Shown here in pieces: positions 11,500-25,619 of a stretch of 64,000 bases of DNA. The stretch covers positions 778,657 to 842,656 of the forward strand of contig PTFA01000339.1 of assembly GCA_003342895.1 (NCBI GenBank), given 5' to 3'. The notes under the pieces were generated by a model. That model was given only the letters and a program-made list of their open reading frames with translations, had not been told where the DNA came from and ran no database searches. Numbering within the stretch: position 1 is the stretch's first letter; every line of letters starts with the position of its first letter. This DNA is from Casuarius casuarius (Eukaryota > Chordata > Aves > Casuariiformes > Casuariidae). The translations under genes and the position numbers were made by a program.

Positions 11500-14400
11500 G
11501 TAAGGATGAAGGCTGATGCTGATTTTGCTTAATCTCACGGTGGGGGTGAGATAGACAACTTATTCTTTAGATGGAGAGGGAGGTGAACATTAACCCTTGC
11601 AGGAGGAAGGCAGAACCGAAGGGAGCACCAAAGAGCCAGAATGACCCTCTGAAAGTATATCAATATGTTGAAGTGAGCCCAGTGGGCAAAACTGGTTATA
11701 AACTTTAAATGAAATCATCACTGCCCAGGCTTTTAAAAGCTTGTGGGTGGGATGGATGGAGGGGGGAAGCAATGGCAGCCTGAGAAAAAAATGCCATGTC
11801 ATGGTTAGAGCGGGGGAGAAAAATGTGAAGATGTTCCATTAATTAATTTCTTGTGAAGTGCATCGCTGGGTGCAGAAAAATGAAAATATTAATAAAAAAA
11901 CACACATGCAATAAGAAAAGATCATCACAAGCAGTATCAGTTCTCTATACAGGTTGCATAGTGCAAATAGACCTAGCAAAGATTTTCCTTGACTATCTTT
12001 GTTATTGCATAGAGAAGCTGTATTTACAGGAGCTATTGTGTCTGAGTAGCAGGGCTAGGGAATGACTCAACAGAAAGAATGGAGAAGTCAAAAAAAGGTG
12101 CTTTTGCTCACAAAGCATCCTGAGCCATCACAGTTCCACTGTCTGCAGTGAAGCTGCCCGGTTTAAAAACACCTGGAGATTAGGGTCTTGAGGAGTACCC
12201 ACCAAACTAATGTAGTGGAGAGCAATGGCTATAACAGAGGTCCAAGGTCCTGGCTTGAGCAGTCCAATGCATCTGATAGTTTCAAATACTACAGACCTTC
12301 TCCTGGTACTAAGGCTCTGGGTGCAAATGAATTCCTTGTTGGTAATTAATTACTGGGACGCACCTGCCTCATCTGGCTCTCTTTCTTTATTCCCAGTTCT
12401 TAAAGATTTTACTGTATTTGGACACTGAGGTAATGCAGAGCTGCATCAGCTGTTCTCATAGGTGGTAAGCAGGTTCTTGGCCATCATGTGTCCAAGAGAG
12501 GACATCCACCACTTCACTGCTCTGCACGTTGCCTCCTCATCAATCCCTGAATCTGCTGTAGGGACTATGAGACCAATCTTCTCCAGGCTTAGGCCAATGG
12601 GCTTACCAGCCATCATGTTAACATGGCTTGTTCCTCTTGTAAGATTTCAAATTCCAAAGGGAATATTAGGTGTAGTCTGTCCTGGAAAAATCTCTTACGT
12701 GACACCTAGCTATGTTTGACTGAATGCAATCACTTGGCTTTAATTAAGCCATGGTTTTCAAATGGGCATGGGGACCCATAGATTTAATCTGTTCCACCAA
12801 ATTAAATGGGGAATGTTCCCCAGATCTGAAACTTTATTGTCCAGGTTGTTAGATCTGAAGCATAGATCCTGGCAAGGTCCCGACCTCGCCAACTAGTGCT
12901 GTCTTGAGCAACTTCTAGTCACAATTTTGGGATTAACATGGAATAGGAACTATTCCTAATGGACCCTTAAGATATGACACCCATCTTTTGGCGGCTGAGT
13001 TTAGTAGGATGGATGAAGGCTGTTCTCTATCCCTGTCTGTCTGGTTCCAGTACCAGAGAATGGTCAAAGGCACTTTTAACTTGCTAGAACTGATGTAGCC
13101 ATGGAGTACAGTTAGAGAGCCGATAATTGTTATGAACAAAACCAGACCTTAAATTGCCATACGGGTTTGTACCTCTAAAAGTACTGGGTGAAACCATTTT
13201 AGTCATTGAAATGTCAAACTGTTAAACAGGCAGCAAAAGGAGAGACTGAAGTGAGATATCTCAGATGATCCTACAGGTGGCTGACATTCCATAGAAAAAC
13301 ATGAAAAATCCCAAACAGCACAGAAATCTGATTTGGGGAAGCTTCTTTTGGAATCTGAATTGAATGACAAGTTGGAGTTGGAGCATGTGTGAGACATTCA
13401 GCCAGGCAACAGAGAAAGATAATTTCTCTGTCATCCAGGACACTGGCAGTTCTTGGTGGCTGGGACACTTCCATCCCATCAGACACCAGAAAACAATGCA
13501 AAGTGCTCTTTATCAATTTCTTTAGGTTAGGATTTATAAATCAAGGTAATAAGAAGCCAGAAAGTGCTTCTTCTGCAGACAACAAAGTGTGCGAAAGTGA
13601 CCTAAGACCCCAAATCTGGAGACCTTAGTTGCTGTTTACTTGGAAAAGTTGTGTGTAGCAGTGTTGCCTCAGGAAGTGCTGCATTACCTAAGAAGCGGAG
13701 ATGCTGAGATGCTCACCCACATCGCAGTAACTGCCAGTGTCACATTGATGTGGCCACAGACAGCATAGCAAGTTTGTAAAGATTTGATCCTTAGCTCACT
13801 GAGGCCAAGGGAAAGCTCTGCATTGACTCTGACAGGTATCTGATCAAGTCTCACATTGAGTTCCTTGTCCTCCCACACCTTTTAACTTCTCCCATCCAGT
13901 ACTCTCTTTGTGTGCTCTGAACATTGTGGACTGCTTGTCCCAGGGTCAACAGGAATTCATGATGTCCTACTCTTTGGGAAGATACTATGTGCTTTTGAGT
14001 GTGTCTACAGTTGTTTTGGCTTGGAGATCCTGCAGGTCCTGTAAGTAGAAGGTCATTATGGTCTCTGACTCTGTTCACATGTGACATGATAGACTGGTAC
14101 AGAATAATCAGCTGGAAGTGACTCTTGGCTCCAAATTTCTCCCACTGGAATGAGTAGAAAAATGTCCATTGATTTCAGTTCTATAAGCCTAGATCCATGA
14201 AGCTGTAAAATGGCAGGCATTTCTCGACAGGGATCATGACATGTATCACTGGACTGAAGACAACGTCAGCCATGAAACCAACAGACTTACTCTCAATTTT
14301 TTCTGCTGCGAAATGAAAATCTGATCCTTAAATGCTAAAATCACCCCGGGGAAATTTCATGCTAACCTGAACAAATATTTATACGTCCTTGTGCAAATCC

Positions 14401-17400
14401 TACTTTTAAATTTATTTTCTAAGAGGAAATGACAGTTAACAAAAAGAGTGCAATTTCAAAATTTCAACTACAGATACATCCTCATACTGTTGACTGAGAG
14501 TTTTATTTACTGAGGGTCTTTTGAATCACATTGGTCTGTACAATTTGGCAATATTGACTTCCTAGCCCAGTTTGAATAAGCCCAGCAATGAACAATAGCT
14601 GGACTGCTCAGGAAAAGTCCTGTTGCCTTTACAGTGTCAGTATAGAAGTCTTTCTGTATTGTGCTAGCAACATAGCACAGCCCACTGCAAGCTCACCCAC
14701 TGGACATGTTTAGGCATTTACAGGAGGTCCTTTGATTAATTCTAACAACAGTCCAGCAAAGAATCACTGTGATCCCATTAAAGACATAATTCTCTTTCTC
14801 CATGGCATAATGCAGGACAGTGCCCTAACTTTTGTCACTTTTCCTTCTTTTTAGGTTCTGTTTCCTCCATGGGAATCCACTGGCAGAAAGAAGCCAAGTG
14901 CCCAGGGAAGCTGATGGGACCATGGAGTCTGCCTGGATTTGGTCTCATTACGCACTTCAATAAACCAAGCAGTTGACGAGTGTGAGCACCAGGAACTAAA
15001 ACTGTTCCTGGTGCACTTCTGCTGGCCTTGGTGAAATTACACCATCATCAGTGTGACACAAAGAGGGTGACTCAAATCACACAGTGAAGGGCAAGAGATG
15101 AATGACCTGGGGTCACTGCTGCCAGAGAGGGTTCAGATGCCTGATCTGATGTGGTGGGGAAGGCAGAGATTGTACAAGAACAATGATTCATTCTGCAGCA
15201 ATAAGCAATGGCATTATGGTGCTTGATTTGCAGATCAACTTTGGTTCAGTGGAGAACAGTGGGGAGTAACTTAGCTAGTTGCTAAATGTTGAACTGCACA
15301 TTTGGGCACTTATGAGTATGGCCAGAAACAGAAACTGAGAATGTGTGTGCCTTGATACCATGGGCCTCTGGGAAGTGCAAGATCTCAGAAGCAGCTGGGT
15401 TTCTTGTTTTGTGGACCTAAACTTTGGGCTTAGTATCTAAAGTGGAGGTAAAATAGCAGTTAGTTCTTTGGTGACTCTCGTCTTTAATCCTAAAATAAAT
15501 CCATATTGGAAAATATGTAAAATCTGAAGCTCCTCCCCCAAATATAAATGAGCAATCTGAGTGCCTTCCACAATCTAAACTACTAGAAACCTGTGTCTTT
15601 CTGAGGGCTGGGTTTGCTGCTAACTTATGACCGATAACATTAACATTTCTCTATAAATTTAGCTGTCTCTCAGTTTTCTTGGCCATATATCCTCTCTCCT
15701 AGACACTTATGTTCCCTCTGTCCCTAACAAACTCCCCTCCTCTACTGTTTTCTTCTCCTTGCTATCACAGCTTATGGTAGCTGGACACACCAAAGCACAG
15801 TCATTACCTGGAAACGCAGCATCTTGTATTAACACTTGAGCAGTATGATTTAAAGAAGTGCCTCAGCGAGTATTACATCACTCCTGACCTTGTTTGGACT
15901 GGAACAACTTCATATATTTCCAGGTATCTTCTCAACATGCTCCATCAGCAATGATCTTGGGGTATGTTCCAACACGTCCATACTGCATGGACCCACTTAG
16001 CATACCCTTCCCTCCTGTTAGGTACCTTGAATCCATGTTTTCTCCAGCAAAGTTTTATTAAGATTTCCAAGTTCATGTCACATGCTGGATTTCAGGACGG
16101 CTGCCTTCTTATGTTTGCCAGTCTGTTATGTTCAAAGGAGCCCTGTGTACAGGTGATGTGTAAAGCTTTTAGGCACCTACAGGAGATAACGGTGGGGGAG
16201 TCCAATCCACTGGGATAGGAAGATGGGTCTTTACTTGGTCAGATGAGCACCATGATGATGTTTCTGCCTGATATTTCACTGGAAAGTTTCCCTGTCTGAA
16301 GATGCTAAAGGTTGAAGCATGATTCCTTTTTTGTTGGAATTCCAGTAAAATGAAGCATGTTCCACGTAAAAAGGAGGGGAAAGCCAGGGTTTAGCCTGAG
16401 GCCTGCTGTCAGTAAAGATGATGGTGATGGAAAGCACTTACTAAAACTCTTCATCATTTTTTTTATCATTTTAGGAAAAACTTCATGACTTATTGTTCTG
16501 CAAATGCCCTCCTCCCACTCCCTTCATTTTTTTCTACAAACTCTTCTAATCCCACAGTATAGAAATCTTGCACTGTTTCATTAAGGTGTTTTCTGTCTTC
16601 CAGAGATGCTAGAAGCTCTTTTGTACCAGCTTTTCATGTCCCAGAAGGATTTGGGGCCAAAGGAATGGGACTTCCATTTTTTTGTTTGGAAACAAGAGAT
16701 TGCATTTTAAAAACATTGGTGGAGTAACCCGATATAGTACCAACTGTCATACACAAACTCAGGAAACTTGGTGTAGTGTTCTTGGCTTTGCCAGTGACTC
16801 TTTGTGTGATTCTGACAGGTCAGGTTCCTTATTTGTGTCTGTATTTCCTGCTTGTAAAATTTTGGAAGTAGTTGCTTCTCTGTGTGTCATATTAGTTCCT
16901 TCCAGAAGGAACTGTCTCACTCTCTGGTTGTGCAGACCTGAGCTAGAACATCAAGGTACAGCTATGAATCACAGACTTTATAATAAAAATAGATGCCATT
17001 GCTGTTACTGAACATATGAGCAGAACTGGGATCCCAGTTCTTGTATTTGAAGGCCAGAATGAATGACAAATGGTGCTCCACCTTATTTACTTTTTCTCCT
17101 CCTTTTTATTCACATATATTTTGCTCTGTGGCCAGGGGGTCACAGGAAATACATGAGGTGGAAATGTTGAATGCTGCTTTCTCCACCATTGCCAGTAAGA
17201 CAGAAATCTTCTAAGGACACGGTTTCTCAGTGCCTGGTGCCACTGACCTGGAACTGTTACAGACTTTCAGACTTTCTTTCAGACTTTCTTTCAGACTGTC
17301 ACCTCCTTAACTTCCTTTAGCAGTTTGTACTCTGCACAGGTTTAGTTTGCACTCTGTTTAGTTTTTCAGATGCTTTCCTCTATCTTGTCATGGAGATCTG

Positions 17401-19239
17401 CAGAAAAGAATCACCTAATGGAGCCCTAGGACACATGGATTTTAATGACTGTCACAGCTCAGAGCACAGAGAGCTAGCACTGAAACCCATATCAAACTTC
17501 AGTAAATACAGGGACATAAATACTATGTTTAATTGGCACAATTCTGCCTGAAACAGTGTTGGCCCACACTGTATCGTGGAGGAACATTGCTTCAGTGAAG
17601 GGCTTAGAGAGAGGCAATAAATGTGATGAAGCTGTATAGTCTTCTCTGTTCACTTTTATTCTTTTATCCAAGGACTGATTGTACTCATCCCTACTCTCTT
17701 CGGAGATAAGGGAAGATCAGACTCTGGCAGAGGAGCGCATCTGTCCCATCAGCTGTCAGTTGCTGTTGTAGAAATTATTTCCAGGTAAGTTTTAGGGTCC
17801 TGTTCAGCCTTTCCTGCTGCAGTACCTCAGTCAGGCAGGCTAACACCCCAGGCAAAAGTTCCCTAGGGATCATGTTATTTTGATTTTTCATCATGTTGAA
17901 GCAATAGCTTGGGATACAGAAGAGGTGTGATTAGGATGGTTGAGCACATGTAGAGCATTGATTGCCAATGTGTGTGTACATGGTCTACACATAGGTGTGT
18001 GTGAGCAAGCGTAGATGGCTGATGAGCATTTGTAGATGAATGGCTGTAGCTGTACATAGTCTTGCTAGTGAGGAAGCAGACTTAACACCAGCCCCAGAGC
18101 TTTCTGGGGAACAGGTCCATTGTAAAAAGCATTGTGTGGTTAGTGCACACTGTCTGCAACTGTGTGGTGCAGGGCAATTTTATGCCCTATGTGTTTGAGG
18201 CCAGCCTCACTCTACAAGAGAGGCAGAGCTGCCTTTCACAACTGCAGTAAATCTGACTAATTGGACTAGCTGAGCCTGTGAAGAAACTGTGCCCCAGGTC
18301 TTGAGCTTGTTTGAAGACAGCTCTGTCTACTCTGACATCTGGAGGAATGCATCACAGGGACTGGGGGAAGGGATGGAGAGCAAAGAGAGCAGAGTCATGC
18401 TGCTCCCTTCTTTCCCCAGGACTCCAGCCTGGGAATATCCTAAAGGCTGGAGAATACATGGTAAAAACAGACCAGATATTTTTGGGGCAGGCCGTGACTT
18501 TCCAGGATGTTGTACCTGGAAATCCTGGGGCCCTCTGATGCAGGCAAGTGCTTATGCTGTTGGACTGAAAGGAGCAACACGCATTTACGTTAATGTTGCA
18601 CTTCTTCTGGGCCAAACTGTAGAGTAATGGTAGACACTGCCACTGGAGCAATGCTAGAACTGAAGACTCTCTCCCTGCTGAGACTCTGATACCTACCCAG
18701 GCTGTAGTGGCCATCTATAATGTCTCCATCTATATATGTCCTGATCCTGAGGATGCCAAGAAGTGAGTGCCATAGTCCAGGACAGCTGGCACATCACCAG
18801 AGCAGATATAAACAATGGTTTTGCTCCGTTAGATCGTTCTGATGAGCCGCACCACCTCACCTCCCCCATGTTAGTGGTCCTGCCAAAGGTATGGGTTAAT
18901 GGAGGACATCTCAGTCCTCCTGGGTTATCACCTCCATTCAAAGACCAGTTATGAGGCCTTTGCTGGGTCTGGTATTGCTGTGCATGGCCAAGAATTTGAC
19001 TCCTGAAGGGCACTGTGATCTGCAGGAATCCAACAGCTCTTGCTGTGCCTGAAGCCTTTATAGTAAGACAAGCTCTGCTCAAGCATGGTCTGGTTCAACT
19101 GTGTATGAGCACTCTAGCATGGACAGCAGGTCTAGATTGCCCTCGTGCCCTTGCTGAGACAGCTAAGCCCAAGAGCTCACAGAATCACAATATGTGCTTG
19201 ATCAGCATAAGGATGTTCAGCTGCATTGTAAGAGGATGA
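11500..19239. other. intergenic, no gene recognised
   Basis: Unique-looking sequence with short overlapping open frames on both strands, none with a domain or family resemblance. A small 12-base tandem repeat lies at 17260-17297. I see no CR1 tail and no CpG island here. Confidence 0.5.
17260..17297 (+). repeat. 12-bp tandem repeat
   Basis: The unit CAGACTTTCTTT occurs twice in full, with partial copies on both sides. Confidence 0.85.
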
Positions 19240-19498
19240 AATATGGGGGGACAAATGTGGGGCTGGGGCTGGGTGCGGACTGGGGCTGGGGCTGAGGTTG
19301 AGGCTAGGACTAGGACTAGGACTGGGGCTGGGTTCAGCTGGGTTGGGTCTGGGCTGGGGCTGGGAATGGGTCTGGGCTGGGGCTGGGTCTGAGGCTGAGA
19401 CTGGGCTGGGTCTGGGTCTGGGCTAGGCTTGGGGCTGGGGCTGGGGCTGGTCTGGGGCTGGGCTTTGCTGGGCTGGGCTGGGGGTGGCCGAGGGTGAG
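19240..19498 (+). repeat. G-rich GGGGCT minisatellite
   Basis: About 260 bases of degenerate GGGGCT / GGGTCT hexamers, including a short GACTAG variant block near 19305-19325. Many closely spaced runs of three or four G on the + strand could form G-quadruplexes. The antisense frame reads as a long Pro/Gln/Ser-rich peptide, which is a by-product of the repeat and not a gene. Confidence 0.9.
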
Positions 19499-19583
19499 GG
19501 CAGCTGGCTGGGAGGCAGGCAGGAGGCCTGGAGCTGCGCCGTAGGGATTCAATCCGGGCCCTTGGCAGGGAAGTTTTAATGAC

Positions 19584-19604
19584 ACAACAACAACAACAAC
19601 AAAA
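19584..19604 (+). repeat. (ACA)n microsatellite
   Basis: About six ACA units running into four A, just downstream of the G-rich minisatellite. Confidence 0.9.
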
Positions 19605-20994
19605 GAGGAAAGGGGGGAAAGGAAGAAAAGGCTCCTGCAGGGCTCGTTGCCACGGAGACCCCAAGGAAGTTTGAACCAGTCCTGCTCTTTTCACAGCCGC
19701 CTTTGAGCCAAGGAGGGAATTATGGCTGGCGATAAAAGGAGACATGTGGCCCTTTGCTCATAGGGACCGGCCTCTGCAGTTACGAGTCTTCAGCTCATTT
19801 TCCCCCTTGTCTCCTCCTGCAATTATGCATTCTGATCTCAGGCAGAAAAAAACTAGGACAAGTTGTGCACCCCTTGCCCTGGGGAACCCATCCCTGGAGG
19901 GCAGACCGCTATCTCTTTCAGCTGCTTGTTCCCCCTGCCGCAGCACACCACCCCCACTTCCTCTGTAGTTATGAAATTTTTACGCATTTGGAGCTGATAA
20001 ACAGCTCATGCCGTCTGTTGTCACATCAGACCCTGCATAAAACAGCCTTGCAGAGGAAGGAGGCTGAAGACCTTTTCTAGGGGAGCGGGAGATGGTTTTC
20101 CTGTTTGCTGTGGCTCTTGGGTTTTCAGGGGCGATGTCTTCTGGTTGAGCTGTGGGTCTGGCTGGCCAGATGCTGGAAATAAATGTGAAAAGGATAAATT
20201 CTTCTTGACTGAGCTCTGTGCTGCCTCCTCTGATTTCTCCAGTGACAGTTGCAAATACCAGTCCCAAAGCTGTATTGTACTGCTTAGGTTGTGTCCTTGC
20301 CTATTCCTCTTCATGGTACTTGTACTTCCAGTCTCTAGTGTAAAATGCTGCATGAATTTCTGCTTGTGCCCGTACGATGCTACATTCAAGGGACTAAAAG
20401 GCAAAGTGAAGCCAGAGATGCAGGCAAGAGAAATGAGTCTCCCACAGGCATAGCACAGCACTGGGAGCAAAGCATAGCCCAGCCTGCAGCTCTCACCTCC
20501 TCACCAGCTAGACTCAGCTGGGTTAGCAGAGCCCACTTCTCCTTTTCCAAGGGTTGTCAGGGGCGTTTAGGTCTTCTGTCAAAGCCAGCAGACCTCTGGT
20601 GCTGCAGGTGTGACAGTGAGCTATGAAAGACCAGGTATGGCTGGGAATAGGGGGTGGGGAATGAATCTAGGCTCTGCTCTCCCCTCCAGCCCCTAGGACA
20701 TCACCCCATAGCCCATTTCCCCTCTTGTGCTGAGCTGCGGTGTTGGGTACTGTGATGGGAGTGAGGCAGAAGGACAAAGGGGAGAAGCCAAGCCAGGCTG
20801 GGTGACTGGGTCCCAGCTCACTCCTGGGTAGCAGCCTTCAGCTACAGGTGGGCAGAGCTACTCCTGGAGCAAAGCATTCAAAGGGACTGGAGGGTTGAGG
20901 TGCCAAGGAGGGTGGTGTTGCTACGATTGTGAAGAACAACCGTTTCCATCAGCTTCTTGGGTTTCTTTTTTAACACCGAACTTTGTCTGAAAGA

Positions 20995-21165
20995 ATATTA
21001 TTACCCAGAGAGGCTGTGGGATCTCCATCCTTGGAGGTTTTGGAGACTCAGGTAGACAAATCCATGGAAAACCTTCTGACATTAGTCCTGCATTGAGCAG
21101 AAGTTTGGATTAGAGACATCCTGAGGTCCCTTTCCACCAGCACTTCTATAAGTCAACGACGATGC
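20995..21165 (+). mobile_element. CR1 LINE 3' tail
   Basis: Contains the characteristic CR1 3' blocks in sense order: CCCAGAGAGGCTGTGGGATC, CTCCATCCTTGGAGG, then a TTGGATTAGAGACATCCTGA block and AGGTCCCTTTCCA. Only the last 170 or so bases remain, as usual for 5'-truncated CR1 insertions. It is diverged and non-functional. Confidence 0.85.
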
Positions 21166-23182
21166 TGTATTGATTTGCAAGTTAATTATTTAGTCTAATT
21201 TTTTGTGCATAATAATACACAACTTTTAAATGGACCAGAACAGTGTCACAGGAGTCATTTGACCAATGTGTTACAGAGCCAGGATCCTTCTTGCTTATTC
21301 TCCCCGGCTCCATGCAGCACGTAAGGAGTGCTGCTGACCAACTAAACACTGTGTGGTGTAAGAGGAAGTATGTCTCCTGGGAGCTGTCCCAAAAGAGGGC
21401 ACAGACCTGGGATCACATGAAAAATTCAGACATGAAACCTGCTGGCTGGTCAAAAGCTGAGTGAGGTCTGGTCAGCTGCCCATCCCCACTGATGAACCTC
21501 TCTGCTCAGGAGGAATGTTCCCGTTATGGTATTAACTGGAGAGCACCTGGAACAACTGAGAAGTATTTGGACAAGTTCAGGAGAAATATTTTTGCCTGAC
21601 TTTGCCCCATTTTAGTGTTCTGTTTATCTACTGCTCCCACTCCTGCCTCTGCTTTTTGGACATGTGATCGTGCATCCTACCCTCCTAACCCCAAAGTGGG
21701 CCTTGTTTTCTCAGCTCCTACTATGGCCCTGCTTTGCAGCTGATAATTTTCATTCTCTGTGCTTAGTGCTTTCACAGTGAGGAGACTCATGCCTACTGTC
21801 TTATATAAAACAAAAAGAGACTTGCATGCCTCAGAGAACAAGTGAGTGCATGAGCATGATCCTGGATTGGACAGGGGAAGGGAGCTGGAGGGCTGAGGGA
21901 GCTACACATCCCCATGGGGGCATTCCTGTCGTGTAGCTAGGAAAGCGTGCCACACTTAGAGGTTTTACTGCCCGCGGAAGCTGCTACTCAAGCCTCCCTT
22001 TTGGTCCCTGTAAATCTACTTCTGTCCTGTAACAAGGCAGAAAAGGCAGCTGGAGCATCCCCCAGCTGGTGTGGTTCTCTCTGTACCAGAATCCCAGTGT
22101 TACCAGTCTCAGACAGGGAGGTTCGGGCTCCGCAGCCCCTCCTTAGTGACTGTCCTGGTTTAAGTTCCTCTGTAACAGTCTTGTCACAGGAACTTGTTCC
22201 CCTCCAGGGCTTCAGCTATCCTGGTACCCTGTTTGTGGGCTAGGCGGTGAATCACAGCAGCAAACTGAACTGGTGTAACTGTTTTGTGGGTCTCTGTATA
22301 CACCACTGTCATCTTCATATATTGCCTTGCTAGCATGTTTTTGATGGAAAGTACATATAAAAATGAGTAGGTTTTCTGTGTATTAGAGCAGGACCATGGT
22401 CTCCGTGTTCATGTGTCTACATCTGTGCATCAGAGCTAGCATGTGCAGCATATTGTGTCCTGCTCATACCTTTTTGACCCATGGCTGGTTCTCCTCAGTT
22501 GTCAGTGTTTCTCAAAGTCCATTTTTATTTGGAATGGAAAACATCACAAAGGGCAAGGCAGGCAGTGCAGTGACTAATACTGACCTGCAGACCAGTTGCA
22601 GCCCACCTATGCTCTCTGTAGCCTATGATCTAAGGAATAAACATGTTAGGATGGGTGTGACTTGCCAAAGGAGTGGGGGAGTGTGTGACACAGTGCCATC
22701 CAGTGGGCCTGCCACAGCAGACCACATAGCATTAAAATGTAGCATGTCCATTAGCTATGTGGATTTAGGTATTGGGCTTTATATAATGCTTCCCTGGTAT
22801 GCAAACAAACCTGGACCGTTCGACAAGGGGAAGCAGAGATTACATCCCTGAAGACACATTCCCCAAGGCCTTGGGTACCTGGCAGTGCTCATCACTTGTG
22901 TGTGCCAGCTGTGAGGATGCAGCAGGACAACTATTCTGGAACAACTGTACCTGGGGGACTGGCACATCACCGTCCATCTCCCCCCGCACTCTGGGATGGA
23001 GCTGCACTGTGTGATGAAGAGGAAGCAAAAGCCAGGTTAACACTTGTCTGAGTGGTTAGCGTCACCATGAGGAGCAAAGAGAGCAACTGCTGCAAGCTGA
23101 TACCCTTGCACAAAAGTGCCTCATCTCAGGAGCACAGGGCAAGAGCGGTTCAGGGAGACAAGGGCTCAGAAAGTAGGTAGAG

Positions 23183-23210
23183 GAAAAAAAAGAAAAAAGA
23201 AAAAAAAGGA
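23183..23210 (+). repeat. A-rich low-complexity tract
   Basis: Runs of 6 to 8 A separated by single G. Confidence 0.9.
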
Positions 23211-24799
23211 AGCAACTTTCCAAATTGTCTGGAAGGATTTCTCAATGGAAAAGCCTTGCTGCTTGCATGATCCTTGGGTGCACAGTACCACCTGCTGGCA
23301 GTGGGACGGTAGCAGAGCAAGAGATGGAACAGATGGGGAAAACACAGCCCTGGCAGTTTGCTCTTTTCCAGACTCACAGCAGGACTGAGGTTTGCTATTC
23401 AGTCAGTCCAATTTTAAATATTTAGGTTATAAATTTAGGCCTCGAAGTCGAGCCATGCTTGCAAGGGACAGATTCCCCTTTCAGATAGTCACAATCACTA
23501 AGGGTCAAGTTGCGACACTTTTCTGTCTGTGAAAGCAAGGCAATACAGATTCCCAAACAGAGCCCAGTTTAACAAATCTGTGGATAGGGTTTATTTAGGT
23601 AGATCTTTATAGTTTTTTCATTGGTGCCTTATAAAGCTGTACTTCAAACAGTGTGTTTTCAACTCCTCCCCTCTTCTTCACCCTGTTATGCATTACATCA
23701 GCACTTCCTACCTTCCTTCTCAATCCAAATTTTTCTATTCTGTTCTTCTCTCTTCATCTCAACACAGTGTTTACTCTATAACTCTCCTAAACTCTACTCC
23801 ACTTAAATTTATTTGACTAGGAAATGTCAACTGATTGATTTGAGGCTGAACCGTTAATAGTTTTTAGTAATTTTTACCCTCAGGACCCTTAAGTCTATCA
23901 GTCATGTCCACACTTTGTTTCTTCTTAGATCACTCTTTGCTCCTTTTCATTGCTCTTTGTCTTGTCCTTGGTTAATTCCTAGGACTGTTTCTGTCTTCTA
24001 GAGTATGCGGCTGATGGAAAAAGAAAGCTCTGCACTCTTAGCTACTAGCCCCCACAATGTGGCCCGGAAGCTGTGGTTTAAAGCAAATTCATAGGATTTA
24101 AAACACCATGCCTGAAAGCATTTATTAAACATCGTGGGTCCAAATATGATCTAGGACTTGGTCCCATGCTTGGAATATGCCCTATTGTCTGAGGATGGGA
24201 AAGGGGCAGGACAGTCCCCACTTGGCTGCACTTCCCGGATTTTGCTTTCCTAAACCAAACTCATCTATCAACATGCACCTGACTGATGACTTGTATGTTA
24301 AGATCTTTGAAAACAGTGATTTGTCCATACCTGCAAAATTATCTGCTTGTGCCAGTGCAGCACCTTGGAGTTGTGGACACACCTGGCTAAACTGGAAAAG
24401 GGACTGAGCTGAACACTACAGAGCTGAATTCAAGACATTTTGGGTAAGATTCAGCTCACCTAAGCTCAGATGCTGACTGTGCAGGACTTGGTCAGAGCAG
24501 GGGGTCTAACACCTAGTCAATGTTATGGCTGTTTGCCAGCATGGGTGCTCCAGCCTCCAGGCTATGTGCGGGCCTGGGACTGGATGTTTTCAGGGGAAGG
24601 TTGGTGAGATGGTGTGAGCTGAGCAAACAGCTCACTACTGACAAATGCACGGCCCACCATGGGCTGTGCACCCATACGTCTCACCTGGAGACAGCTTGGT
24701 GCCCACAAAACCCATTATAGACTAGCTCAGCCCACTGATTTGGCAGAACGTGGCGAGAAAGAGCCTGTGCTCCTGGGAGCAGAAGGGTGATGGAGAAAG

Positions 24800-24801
<2 letters not shown>

Positions 24802-24845
<44 letters not shown>
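24802..24845 (+). repeat. (GT)n(AG)n compound microsatellite
   Basis: About 16 GT units followed directly by about 5 AG units. Probably length-polymorphic. Confidence 0.95.
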
Positions 24846-24924
24846 TATTCCCCTTTAGGCAGCAGCGAGCTGTTAGACTCGCTCAGCTTCTCCTCTATCT
24901 GCAGCCTCAGACTCCTCTGTTGGA

Positions 24925-25150
24925 GCCAGGCAATCCGACATGGACTATTTGAATATTAATTACAATTGACAGCTCTTTTCCATCCATCCCAGACACCTCA
25001 CTGGAGGCCTGTCTGAGCTGTTGACTTTTTCTTATGGCCTTGGCAAGACTGGCAGCTTTTTGGCATGACCTGACCTTTCGCAGATAGCAAGGTAGAAGAA
25101 AATCTCCTAATTGAGCCTTTGATACATAATCTGCATCCCCGTGCAGCTGG
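24925..25150. promoter_or_regulatory. candidate conserved non-coding enhancer
   Basis: This low-repeat stretch carries several textbook transcription-factor cores close together. They are a TTAATTACAATT homeodomain block and a TGACAG MEIS/TGIF core at about 24955-24972, a CTAATTGA homeodomain site at about 25107-25114, and CCTTTGATA, a TCF/LEF-type site, at 25116-25124. It sits about 8 kb upstream of the WNT9B promoter. The motifs are visible; conservation and enhancer activity are inference. Confidence 0.3.
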
Positions 25151-25619
25151 CAGAGATCCCCTCTGTGAAATAGGCATTGGTCTTGGTGGGTCTTATGAAG
25201 ACTGAAGTCTTCCGGACTAGGGCTAGTAGGGCTAGGTGACGCCCCCCTCTACTCCAGTAGTGTTTTCTCTAGGGAGCAAGGAATACCTTGAACCTGCTCT
25301 TCTCTCCTATTTTTAGCAATCATACGGCACATGCTGCTAGACTTCAATCTCACCAACCTACCTGGCTGGCACAACACACCATTTTATCTGGCCAAATAAC
25401 ACTGAGATGCTTGCCTCAGATTGGGCCTGAGGAACATCTGTTCACTCCATCTCCTTGCCCTGGATTCCTACCCAGACATAGAGTGGCAGGACCTTTCACT
25501 AGCAAACAAAGGAAATCTGGGATTTCAGCTTGTAGGTAGGTTCAGACCTGGAACTTATGCCACAAAATCCACCACAGAGTAGTGGAGATGAGTGTACTCA
25601 CAATGCAGTTCATAGCATC

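Noticed and set aside
19185..19745. Minus-strand 186-codon Pro/Gln/Ser-rich frame
   Set aside because: It is the antisense translation of the GGGGCT minisatellite; repeats lacking stop codons give long frames by chance.
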